Shown: in pieces, positions 11,031 through 22,400 of the stretch | Layout of the letters: every line of letters begins with the position of its first letter | How positions within the stretch are numbered: position 1 is the first letter of the stretch | Assembly (NCBI GenBank): GCA_030248135.1 | Contig: JASANC010000385.1 | Coordinates: 1 to 64,000, forward strand | Reading direction: 5' to 3' | From: Theristus sp. LFF4_11 | Lineage: Eukaryota; Nematoda; Chromadorea; Monhysterida; Xyalidae | DNA length: 64,000 bases | The notes under the pieces: generated by a model | What the model was told of the DNA's origin: nothing | What the model saw: only the letters and a program-made list of their open reading frames with translations | Database searches by the model: none | Translations under genes and position numbers: made by a program

Positions 11031-13854
11031 ATGAGACGGTCTGATGGTCTATCGCAGAGCCACACCCTCATATATGGAACTTGTAACATCAGCCGCGTGA
11101 AGCAAACAAAACTCCGTGACCAGACACGTTTTGATTCAATCTTTGAATTTCCCGCCAAGCAAAAACATTTTTTAGATTTGCAACCTGTTTCCAGCCAATT
11201 AGCTTTGCCTACATTACTAAACCAAAGCCAAGTTTACAGTCTGTTTTGTTGTTTAGTTCGGTTTCAATGAAGTCGTTGTAGGTTCCTAATCCTAAGCCCA
11301 ATCCTAATCCTAATGAAGTCGTTGTAGGTTCCTAATCCTGAACCTAATCCTAATCCTAAGTGAAGCCTTTTTAACAAAGTGAAAGTGCCTTGATTGACAG
11401 CTTTGTTGAAGGGGTGAAACATTGGGATCAGGGATCAGCTCCAGCTCCGGTTTAGCTTTGTAGTTTTACGGCCAATTACGTTTATTCAGGCCGATTTTGA
11501 GCAAATTTCATTTTTTTGAATTTTTTTCGAATTTTGAGCATTTTTTCAAAAACATCGGGTCTGTTGTAGTTTTATCAACGTTTTTCTGGTCCACACCCGA
11601 CCCGACATCGGGTCTGTAGTAGGGTTGTTAAAAAAACAAAAATCGTCATTTTTGTTTTTAAAAAAAAATTTTTTTTTTTTTTAAATTTCAAAAATCAAAG
11701 TTGTGCTAAATCAATCAGGGAGTCCGAAGCAGTACCGTGGGCGGGGGGGGTACACCCCCCCCAGAGCACCCGAGACCGTCGGGTGGGGGGGGGGGTGGGG
11801 GGGCACCGTGCCACCCCCCCCTAAAACCGGGCACCCCCCCCATCGGACCCCCCCCTCGAAAATTTGGCCGACACCCCCCCCCCACACCCCCCATGAAATT
11901 TTGTCTGGCGGAGACCCCCCCCCCCAAAATTTTCTGCACACCCTAATTTTTTTTTCGAAAATCATGATTTTTTGTCTATAAAGTCCATAATATAAGCTGA
12001 ATATATGATAACTTGACCATCTTCATTGTAATTTCAAAGATTTTGCAGCAAAATTTAGCGTTTTTCCTTTCAAATTTAAGCGAAAAAATTTCATGGGGGG
12101 GGTGGTGGGGGGGGGTGGACCCCCCCACAGAAAATTTTGAAAAAATGCACCCCCCCCATGGGACCCCCCTGGGGGGGTCCCACCAGTACCGTGGGCGGGG
12201 GGGGGGTTTGGGGGGGGGGTACACCCCCCCCAGAGCACCCGAGACCGTCGGGTGGGGGGGGGGGGGGCACCGTGCCACCCCCTAAAAACCGGGCCCCCCC
12301 CCCCATCGTACCCCCCCCCCCCCTCGAAAATTTGGCCGACACCCCCCCCCCCACCCCCCCATGAAATTTTGTCTGGCGGACACCCCCCCCCCCAAAATTT
12401 TCTGCACACCCTAAAATTTTTTTCGAAAATCATGATTTTTTGTCTATAAAGTCCATAATATAAGCTGAATATATGATAACTTGACCATCTTCATTGTAAT
12501 TTCAACGATTTTGCAGCAAAATTTAGCGTTTTTCCCTCAAAATTTAAGCGAAAAATTATCATGGGGGGGGGGTGGGGGTAGGGTTAGGGGAAAAAAAATC
12601 CGGTTTTTTTTTTAGATTAAAAAAATTTTTTTAAAAAAAAAAATTTTTTTTACAAGTTAGGTTCGTTCGAAGCGTCTCGTCGAGCTGAGTTCATCTAGAC
12701 TATTTTCAGAACGATCCGGGAAACTATAAGAGCGAAAATCGTGTTTTATTGAAATTATGTCCATTTCATAGAGGGAAAGTTGCATTTTCAACAGTAAAAC
12801 AGGGCAATTTTTTACGTGTACTTGAATATTGAACCGTTCTTAGTGGTTCCTCTTTAGAAAATTACCAAAATTTGACTGTGTTCAAAAATTCCTGTTTGCT
12901 GTAGCTAAGTCGGCAACCCCTGTCGACCCGATCGCCCCCCCCCCCCCCAAGACACTTACTTTCAGGTTCAACCAGCTATGCTATCTGCCACATGGCGAGA
13001 GCCCACTCTTCAAATCATCGTATCGAAAACACGTACCATGATTTCGCGATCACGTTGCGGGCAACTGACAGACGCAAGTTTAACACGTTAGTTTAGCTCA
13101 GCACGCAAGTTTTAACATGTGGCCATGTTATCGGGTATCTGAAAAACGGTCGTGTGATGTGGTATTAACCAACATCTCCGCTCCAATTGTTTAACAATAT
13201 ATCGCACAACTCCATTGTAGACCTATAACATACGCCAATCAACAAGATATCATGTTCATCTCATGGCCTACCGACTGAAAAACATGTTCTAAGTTGCAAG
13301 AAAACGATTTCTGAAACGATATTTCAATTCAGTTAAGTCATTTCAACGCTAAAAATTGACTCTAGAAGTCATCCAAATCGAAAAACATGGAGTACGTCGG
13401 TCAAAATGACCAAATAATGACATTTACCTAAGCACACAAAGAAGTTGGGAAGAAAATTTGGTTTGAACTTTCAAAAAATTATGCCATAAATCGAATTTTC
13501 AGAGCAAAGTAGAAGAAAAAATTTTCAAATTTTTTTTTTTAAGTTTGAAAAAAAAATCCAAATTTTTTTTTAAAAAAAAACGAAAAAAAAATTAAAAAAA
13601 ATTTTTTTTTCAAAGCCCCTAACCCTAGGTGGGGGGGGGGGTGGACCTAGAGATGTCAAGAAAAAAAAATTTTCTATTTTTTTTTTTAAAGAAAAAAATT
13701 TTTTTTAAATTTTTTTTTTAAATGAAAGTTGTTCAGAATTTTTCAGGGAGTCCGAATATCACCATCTGAGGAGCCACCGACTTACCATATGACCCCCACT
13801 CATCATAGTTGTTCCAGAGCCGAGGGGTTGGGGGGGGGGGCCGATATAGATAGC

Positions 13855-14627
13855 GGCATGCGGTCGATCCGGTACCGGTCGATCCGGTACGGTCGATCCG
13901 GTACCGGTCGATCCGGTACCGGTCGATCCGGTACCTGGCAATTTTCTAGGGCGGTCGATCCGGTACCGGTCGATCCGGTACTCGGTCGATCCGGTACCAA
14001 TTGAAATTTTCAGCTGTTTTAGCATTCAATTCAATTTGTTTCTGATTTGTTTTCCATTTTTCTTCGTTTCTCTCATTTTATCTGATGTCTGAAACATTTT
14101 ACCGCAGGTTTTTTCGCGGGAAATATGAAAATAAAAACAACAGACATTTTTCCTCAACTCCAAAAGAGAACCGAATCAGTCTTCATATTTTTATTTTGTT
14201 CTCCTTTTCTTGCTGAGCTGGTAATTTTGCAAATTTTCACCGTCTTGGAGCTTTATTCTTCTGGAAAATAGTTCAGAAAATAAAAAAAACATATGGTACA
14301 CTTGTTTTGCTTTTTTCAGAATCAGATTACGATTACCAAAACCAACAAAGTGTCGCAAGTCGTCGTCGTCCAACAATCGTGTTCGGTTTCATGTCTTTCC
14401 GTGCTGCATAAATGTTTCGCAATCACCGAAAGCAAAGAAAAATCGAAAACACAACGAATTGAACGCTAAAAACCCGTAAAACAGCTGAAAATTTCAATTG
14501 GTACCGGATCGACCGAGTACCGGATCGACCGGTACCGGATCGACCGCCCAGAAAATTGCCAGGTACCGGATCGACCGGTACCGGATCGACCGTACCGGAT
14601 CGACCGGTACCGGATCGACCTACAGCC
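13855..14627. mobile_element. Element E (right arm)
   Basis: Mirror copy of 7864-8637, 773 bp against 774. The 9-bp duplication ATAGATAGC is at 13846-13854 and 14628-14636. Tandem GGTCGATCCGGTACC arrays are at both ends. Confidence 0.65.
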
Positions 14628-14788
14628 ATAGATAGCTGGAGCAAATTTTCCAGATAGATAGATAGCTGGAAAATTTTGGGGGGGGGGCCGCGGGGGGGGC
14701 CATGTGACTTTGGGGGGGGCCGGTCAAAATTTTGAAATTTGATAGATAGATAGCTAAAACGCTAAAAAGCTATAAAACAGCAAAATAA

Positions 14789-15694
14789 AGTTGATGATGG
14801 GCGATTATCGTAATTATCTAGCTGTAATTATGTGTAATTATCCGTGATATCCTATATAATGTGATTCTTTTCCTGTAATTTGGGTTGTTCTCCAGTCCAG
14901 TAAATCGCCACTCTCTCGCTACTTGAAGTGGTGAGCCCGCCGTTGAGCGTGGCACGTAGGCGGTCATCATGACCGGCCTTCTGTGGTCGTCTGCTGCTAT
15001 TTGTTGTCGTGTTTACCCTGTTTGGGCACGACTTGTTTATTGTCGCTTTATGCCGTGGAAGGCGCGACTTTGTCCCGTATGGCCTGTTATGGTTTTATCG
15101 CTGGCCCGCGAGATGGCAGCGCGTGTAGTAAGACGAGCAACCGCGGAGGAAATGGCTCGCAGCACTTGGGACGTTCGATGGACGAGAAGGAGACAACCGT
15201 TCACGCAGCGGAGTTTGGCGTACGATCAGCGCAGCGACCAGCAGTCAGTTATCCGGCCGAGGATGTGCCGAGAGATGAACGTCAGCCAATGGGCGATGAC
15301 GCGTCGCGAGGACTGCGACGAGGCCGATTTTAACGTGCTTCTGGCTGCCGAACGAGCGCCGAGCATTGAGCCGTGATGGGATAGGCCGCAGTGCCGATGT
15401 ACGGAGACGGGCGTTTCCGGCCGAGCGTGTGCCGAGGATGGAGAGCGCCGTTAAAGCCGCATGAGATGAGAAAGACGGCTGAATGATTTATGATTGAAAT
15501 GGGAGATTTCGTGATTTGGCTTCTCCCTTTCTTTCTCCGTTGATGGGGGAGAAGTTAATGATGGGCGATTATGGTAATTATCTGGCTGTAATTATGCATA
15601 ATTATACGTGATAACCTATATAATGTGATTCTTTTTCCTGTAATTTGGGTTGTTCTCCAGTCCAGTAAATCGCCACTCTCTCGCTACTTGAAGT
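14789..15694 (+). mobile_element. Miniature LTR element (TRIM-like), right arm
   Basis: Mirror copy of 6789-7701 with ATAA on both sides. Relative to the left copy an 8-bp deletion in the internal region destroys the long reading frame, which argues against that frame being a maintained protein. The direct repeats have diverged slightly from each other. Confidence 0.68.
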
Positions 15695-18600
15695 ATAATG
15701 CTAAAAATACACTAAAAATCAAGTATAAACGCGTATTTTACCTAAAATTAGCGAAATTTTCAAGAATTACGAGCAAAAATGGTCAATTTTGGTCAAAAAT
15801 TAACTCATTTTATGTCTTCGAAGACAAAAATTTTCAGATAGATAGCTGGCTGAGAAATTTTTTTAGATAGATAATAGCTGAGCCGAAAAAACCTGTTTGA
15901 TAGAGATAGATTCAAAATTTTTTTGGGGGGGGCGGCTCCAGCCCCCCCCCCCCCTTAGAACAACTATGCCACTCATATGGGAGGAGGGTGAAAATTTCAG
16001 ACTTGGTTTCGGCGACCCCATTTTCCCACCGACGACATCACGTCTCGTGTTTTGCCTCTCAATTCACCTCAAATAACATGGAAACAAGTTCCACAACAAA
16101 CCGGTGTGATCACGCTGACGACACGAGGCGAAACAGCAACGAGCAACCAACGAAGTTACGCTTGCAGTGGCAGACAGTGCAATTTCCACCTTTCGAGATC
16201 CTGAAAAACGATGCGTAAATGTGAGTTCTCTGCTTCTATCTCACCTTAGCGACATCGGAATTTGTTGAACTAGCCTTTGCGACGCTCAAGTACTTCAATG
16301 CGCGAGTCGATCATCACTCACCAAGGCTGAAAACAGTCGATAAATCAATCCAGAATACCACCTGCAGCGTTGAAGACTAAGTGACAAGGTAAAGTCAAAG
16401 AAAATTTTTGTTGAACTTTCAAAAAATTATGCCAAAAACGGCATTTTCAGGGCACATTAAAGAAAAAATTTCAAAAATTTTTAATAAAAAAAATAAAAAA
16501 AAATGCTCATTTTTTTTACTTTTTTTTAAAAAAAATTGAAAAAAAATTTTTTTTTGACCCTTACATCTCTAGGTGGACCCCCCCCCACAGAAAATTTTGA
16601 AAAAATGCACCCCCCCCATGGGACCCCCCTGGGGGGGGGTCCCACGTTACCATAGGTTGGACCCCCCCCCCTCACTTTTTGGTCGGCACCCCCCCCCCCC
16701 CCACGGTAGCAGACCCCCCCCCCCCCCTCGAAATTTTTTTGGGCCCACGGTACTGGGTCCCACGTTACCATAGGTTGGACCCCCCCTCACTTTTTGGTCG
16801 GCACCCCCCACCCCCCCACGGCACCATACCCCCCCTTCGAAAATTTGTTTGGGCCCACGGTACCAGTACCGTGGGCGGGGGGGGGTGGGGGGTACACCCC
16901 CCCCAGAGCACCCGAGACCGTCGGGTGGGGGGGTGGGGGGGCCAACCGTCCCACCCCCCCTAAAACCGTGCACCCCCCCCCCCATCGTACCCCCCCCCCT
17001 ACTAAAATTTGGCCGAACCCCCCCCCCCCCCCCCAATTAAATTTTGTATGGGGTAAACCCCCCCCCCAAAATTTTCTGCACACCCTAAATTTTTTTTCGA
17101 AAATCATGATTTTTTGTCTATAAAGTCCATAATATAAGCTGAATATATGATAACTTGACCATCTTCATTGTAATTTCAAAGATTTTGCAGCAAAATTTAG
17201 CGTTTTTCCTTTCAAATTTGAGCGAAAAAATTTCATGGGGTTGGGTGGGGGGTGGACCTAGGGTTAGGGGCTTTGAAAAAAAAATTTTTTTTTTATTTTT
17301 TTTTTCGTTTTTTAAAAAAAAAAATTTGGATTTTTTTTTCAAACTTAAAAAAAAATTTGAAAAATTTTTCTTCTACTTTGCTCTGAAAATTCGATTTATG
17401 GCATAATTTTTTGAAAGTTCAAACCAAATTTTCTTCCCAACTTCTTTGTGTGCTTAGGTACATGTCATTATTTGGTCATTTTGACCGACGTACTCCATGT
17501 TTTTCGATTTGGATGACTTCTAGAGTCAATTTTTAGCGTTTAAATGACTTAACTGAATTGAAATATCGTTTCAGAAATCGTTTTCTTGCAACTTAGAACA
17601 TGTTTTTTCAGTCGGTAGGCCATGAGATGAACATGATATCTTGTTGATTGGCGTACGTTATAGGTCTACAATGGAGTTGTGCGATATATTGTTAAACAAT
17701 TGGAGCGGGGATGTTGGTTAATACCACATCACACGACCGTTTTTCAGATACCCGATAACATGGCCACATGTTAAAACTTGCGTGCTGAGCTAAACTAACG
17801 TGTTAAACTTGCGTCTGTCAGTTGCCCGCAACGTGATCGCGAAATCATGGTACGTGTTTTCGATACGATGATTTGAAGAGTGGGCTCTCGCCATGTGGCA
17901 GATAGCATAGCTGGTTGAACCTGAAAGTAAGTGTCTTGGGGGGGGGGGCGACCGGGTCGACAGGGGTTGCCGACTTAGCTACAGCAAACAGGAATTTTTG
18001 AACACAGTCAAATTTTGGTAATTTTCTAAAGAGGAACAACTAAGAACGGTTCAATATTCAAGTACACGTCGAAAATTGTCTTGTTTTACTGTTGAAAATG
18101 CAACTTTCCCTCTATGAAATGGACATAATTTCAATAAAACACGATTTTCGCTCTTATAGTTTTCCGGATCGTTCTGAAAATAGTCTAGATGAACTCAGCT
18201 CGACGAGACGCTTCGAACAAACCTAACTTGTAAAAAAAATTTTTTTAAAAAAAAAAAATTTTTTTTAATTTAAAAAAAAATCCGGATTTTTTTTCCCCCT
18301 AACCCTTGGTGGGGGGGTGGACCCCCCCCACAGAAAATTTTGAAAAAATGCACCCCCCCCCCGGGGGGACTCTTTCGGGGGGTCCCACGTTACCATACAG
18401 GTTGGACCCCCCTCACTTTTTGGTCGGCACCCCCCCCCCCCACGGTACCATACCCCCCCCCCGGCAAAATTTTTTTTCGGGTCCACTGAACTGCCGTAAA
18501 CGCATCAATATTTAAACAAAGCAGAATCTTCAAGTTCCGGTGCACCTCCTTCATAACACACGAAAGAAAAAAAATGTAAAAACTAAATTGATCATTTTCA

Positions 18601-19478
18601 CCTTATCAAAAAGGGCTGACTTAGGATTAGATTAGGTTTAGGATTAGGAACCCAACGACTCATTACAGCAACTCAGATCAAAATCAAAAAAAATCACTTA
18701 AGAATGTATAAATCCGGTACTGCACGGTACTGGTCCGAAGAACCACATATGTGCGCGCCTCCGTCCCGAATGACACCCGTATGGCGGAACTTTGGTAGAT
18801 TTTGCTTTTGTGACCTTACTCACTTTTCCAAACCGTCACCAAGTTTATTCTTGCATGGACTCTCCAAACGTCACACTGTCCCCCAGCTGTTGCCAGCGAA
18901 GACAAACATACCTACGGAAATTCGATCAATTCTTCGATGGTGCTTGACGACACGACACGAAGCAGCAACCAGACAACGTAGCGCCGGCAAACGGTGCAGC
19001 GAGCATCGGACGACGGCGAGGCTAATCGTCACTTTATCTGCATCGGAAATGGTAGGCTAAGTTTTGGGACGCTCAAAAACTTTATCGTGATGTTGTCGAA
19101 GCTTCAAAAATCAGTCGGTAAAACTCACGCAAAACGGCCCAAAATCGACTACAAAGGTTCTACGAGGCATGATCAAAGCAAAATTTTGCAACTTTGAAAA
19201 TTCAGCCAAAATTGAGGTTTTCAGAGCATAGAGGAAAATTTTTTTTTAATTTAAAAAAAAAAATCGGCATTTTTGTTTTTTTTTAATCATTTTTTTGGGA
19301 AAAATTTTATTTTTGTTTAACAACCGAATTCGTAGTTTTATCACAATTTTTATCGGGTCGGGTCGGGTGCGGGTCTGTAGTTTTATCAATGCCCAAAAAT
19401 CCGGCGACCGAGTCAACAAATTTTTTAGTTTTATATGTATTGTTTGTTCGTTTTGTCACTGGAACAAACAAAATTACA

Positions 19479-22400
19479 ATGGTGACGGGCGACGATCGCG
19501 ACGAGCCGCTTGTGAACGGCGTCGTCGACGAGTGTCCGTACACGTTGGCCGACGTAGACGTAAACGACATCGACATGGACGGTTTGGCTTTGGCGGGTTT
19601 TTGCTCTTTGGGTTTCTGTGCTGGTGGATTTTTGATGATTTTCCAGTTTCTTGAAGCTGAATGGCACAGCCTGCAGTGATTAATTTGGTGACATATATGA
19701 TCACTGACGGAATTCAATCTGGAACGGAAAGTGCTGCGGCATTTGCCAAAAAGGTCGTGAAACCATAACATCGCACGTTTGTTGCCAGTTTTCTGCGCAA
19801 CTGCAATGTTCGTTGTTTTCATAAAAAAAACATATGTGAGCATCTTTTCCCTTCAGTAGAGTGCTACCGGAACTTTTCCAATCAAAAACAGCCTCAGCCT
19901 CACTCACTCACAACAGAGCTCTTGGCGGACCTCTACGATGAAGAGCCGAGCGAGTCGATGATCCAGGATTGTTTCGTCGTCGTGGACGGAATTCCGGTGG
20001 TCAATGGTGAACGCTTGAACAAACTGAAAACGGTACTCGGCAAATTGTTCAAACGGATCAGCGAGGATTACAAGGATGAATATCCGATGGACGAGAATGA
20101 GACTTCGAAGGGGTTGGTTCGGTGGCCTGGAGTTTTATTGAAATGAAATTCGGCAAACGAAAGAAACTGTTGCTTGTTTCCAAAGTCGCCAAACAAACAA
20201 GGCACCATTTTCATATCTGGTCCTGGTTGGTAGGTAGGCAGGCAGGCAAACCGGCCAAAAAGGGTAACAAGCTACGCTAGCTAAGCTAAAAGGGCCAAAG
20301 AAGAAGAGTGGAGTTTTTTTCACCCTTGATCATAACCAACAACAACGTTTCTTGCACGCTCATTGTCTCGCGCCTCGACTGTTCCAGCTATTGTTTCGTT
20401 GAGTTTTCGACGCCCGAGCTCGCGAAAACCGCCGTCGACGTGCTGAGCGGCTATCGACTGGATCGGGCGCACACGTTCAGCGTCAACCTGATCAGCGACA
20501 TCATGAAATGCCAGAAGCCGTCGAGCAGCTGGCAGCCGCCGCAGGTGCACCCATATGAGGACCATGTATGTTCGGTTCGGTTTTTTGAATACTGTTCGCT
20601 TATTGGCGGTACTTTTTTTGATTCCAAACCCGCTGACCTTCTTGGCGCCTTGGCACAATGGCGGTCATCATGGAACAACAACACTAGTTAGCCGAAACGT
20701 AATCTTCGCTAAAAAGAAGCAACGCTCACAAAAATAATCTGAAAATTCCCTTTTTCTGAGAAATCTGCTTTCAAAGAAACAAAGAATTTTTCAAAATCAC
20801 ATAATTCTCTTTGATCGTCTTTCACTTTTTTTTATTTGTCGCTGTGTGCCAATTGCAGGGTAATTTATGGTGGTGGCTGGACAACGAGTCGTGCGTCGAT
20901 CAGTACGCGATTCAGTACGAGGACGACGGGCAGAGGCTGACGATCTTCTGGAACAATCCGCACGAGCCGACCGTGGTGAATGAGAAGGCCGATCGGCAGG
21001 TACGGTTGGGTGCATTGAACATGGTCACTGGTGGTCGCAGAATGCAGCGTTCGCGAAAGAATGAACAACGCGTTTGGTGGTTGGTGTTGGCTGTTTGTTG
21101 AATGTTGATCTCAACAACACTCGATACGCTCGGTCTGTTTGTTGTAAATGGAAGTTTCACATGCTCCGTCTTCTGCAGTGAACTGGCCGGTCTTAAAGTC
21201 TCCAATCCAAGTTGAAAATTCAAACGTAAATCAGTATTAGAATCATTCAGCTAAACACAATAAGCGGCATTCATGAAGTAGTATTTAGCGACGCATAGCT
21301 GTGTTAAAACATAGCTACGCGGTCACTAAATACTACTTCATGAATACCCCTATACAGTCGCTGCAAAAATTTTGACAATTTTAATAACCCGTGACTGTTT
21401 TTGTACGTTTTCCGTTAAAAAGACATATTTGCTCCAGCACTGGACCTACAGCACGTTCCACTGGTCGCCACGTGGCACGTATTTGGCGACGTTGCATCCG
21501 CCTGGCGTGGCGCTTTGGGGCGGCGAAAAGTTCAGCAAACTGCAACGTTTCGCGCATCAGGCAGTCTACCAGATTGCGTTCTCGCCCTGCGAAACGTTCG
21601 CGATTAGAATCTTTCTTCGCAAAAAAACTTTCTGTTTGTTTAGCAGTTTGCACAAAAAAGGATGACCGAAAAATCGAAAGGTTCTCCCAGCCACCCACAC
21701 GGACAGCAAACTTAGCCTGGGCTTACCCGTCCTAATGCGCCAGTTTCGGAAGAATAAAAACATGCTCGTTTTGCTGCTTTATTAACGCAGCAAACTGCGC
21801 TGCGAAATGCATCTGGTCACGGCTTCATGAAGCAAAAAAAAGACATTTTAAGCGCTAGCTAGGTGATCATTTGCTGCAAATCCGTTAGAAAAACCTGAAA
21901 ATCAATAAAATCAGTGCAAACTGCAGTTACCTGGTCACGCACGCACGTCACGAGTCGATGTACAATGAGCTGGCAGACGGCCTCCAAGTGTGGCACATAC
22001 GCACGGGGGTGCTGCAACGCGCGTACCCGGTCGGGCGAAGCGCACGGGTACACCAGTGGCCGCATTTCAAGTTGGTGCTCGTCGGAAAGTGGTTGTTCGG
22101 GGTTGTTTTTGTGCTTTTTGTGGTTGACCTCTCCACTCATGCAAATAAAGAGCCGTGAAACTTGTGGATCTGGGATTTGGATTGGTTGAATCGACAGGTT
22201 GGACGGGACGCCAATCAGTGAGCCCAATTCAAACGCATCCAATTGACGCAAAATGTCGTTGAATGTTTATAATTTCAGATGGAGTCACGACGAGAAGTAT
22301 TTCGCCGCGATAAAAGAGGACCAAGGCGTTATTCAGGGCATCAGCATCTATGAAACGCCGGTTGGTTTTTTATCATGCATGGTTCTTCTTGTGTTTTTTT

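Larger units (their letters stand above)
10067..11619. mobile_element. Foldback element F (CTACAGACCCG ends)
   Basis: The outer parts are inverted repeats: CTACAGACCCGATGTCGGGT at 10067 and its complement ending at 11619. They continue inward through matching stretches to about 10340 on the left and 11080 on the right. It forms the central spacer of the giant palindrome. Between its arms lie a tRNA-like sequence and an uninterrupted copy of MITE-like element C. A related end (CTACAGACCCGCACCCGACC) occurs beside hAT-like element A at about 3078 and near 19380. No coding region is seen. Confidence 0.6.
13808..15964. mobile_element. MITE-like element C with two insertions (right arm)
   Basis: Reverse-complement partner of 6516-8684, with ends AGTTGTTCCAGAG and TTAGAACAACT. 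Carries element E (13855-14627) and the miniature LTR element (14789-15694). Confidence 0.68.
13648..16571. mobile_element. hAT-like element B (right arm)
   Basis: Ends TAGAGATGTC...CATCTCTA with GGTGGACC on both sides (13640-13647 and 16572-16579), the complement of the left-arm duplication. 2924 bp including the nested elements. Confidence 0.72.
11730..18732. mobile_element. Intact G/C-homopolymer-rich element (right arm)
   Basis: Terminal inverted repeats CAGTACCGTG at 11730 and CACGGTACTG at 18732, flanked by GTCCGAAG on both sides (11722-11729 and 18733-18740), an 8-bp duplication. It interrupts hAT-like element A exactly where the copy at 55109-55847 is continuous. The 7003 bp include a hAT-like insertion (13648-16571) and a long internal inverted repeat. 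Homopolymer runs of up to about 20 G or C recur every few tens of bases. No transposase is recognised. Confidence 0.72.
11620..19323 (-). mobile_element. hAT-like element A (right arm), host of the nest
   Basis: One terminus is at 11620 (TAGGGTTGTT) beside GTCTGTAG (11612-11619), the complement of the CTACAGAC flank seen at 3124-3131. The other terminus lies near 19323 and is mutated. Its own sequence is about 700 bp (11620-11721 plus about 18741-19323). The rest is the inserted G/C-rich element. The body matches the complete copy at 55109-55847. Confidence 0.65.

Noticed and set aside
11274..11361. CCTAATCC repeats as a telomere or interstitial telomere
   Set aside because: Too short and degenerate, embedded in a transposon spacer, and repeated in the arms by duplication.
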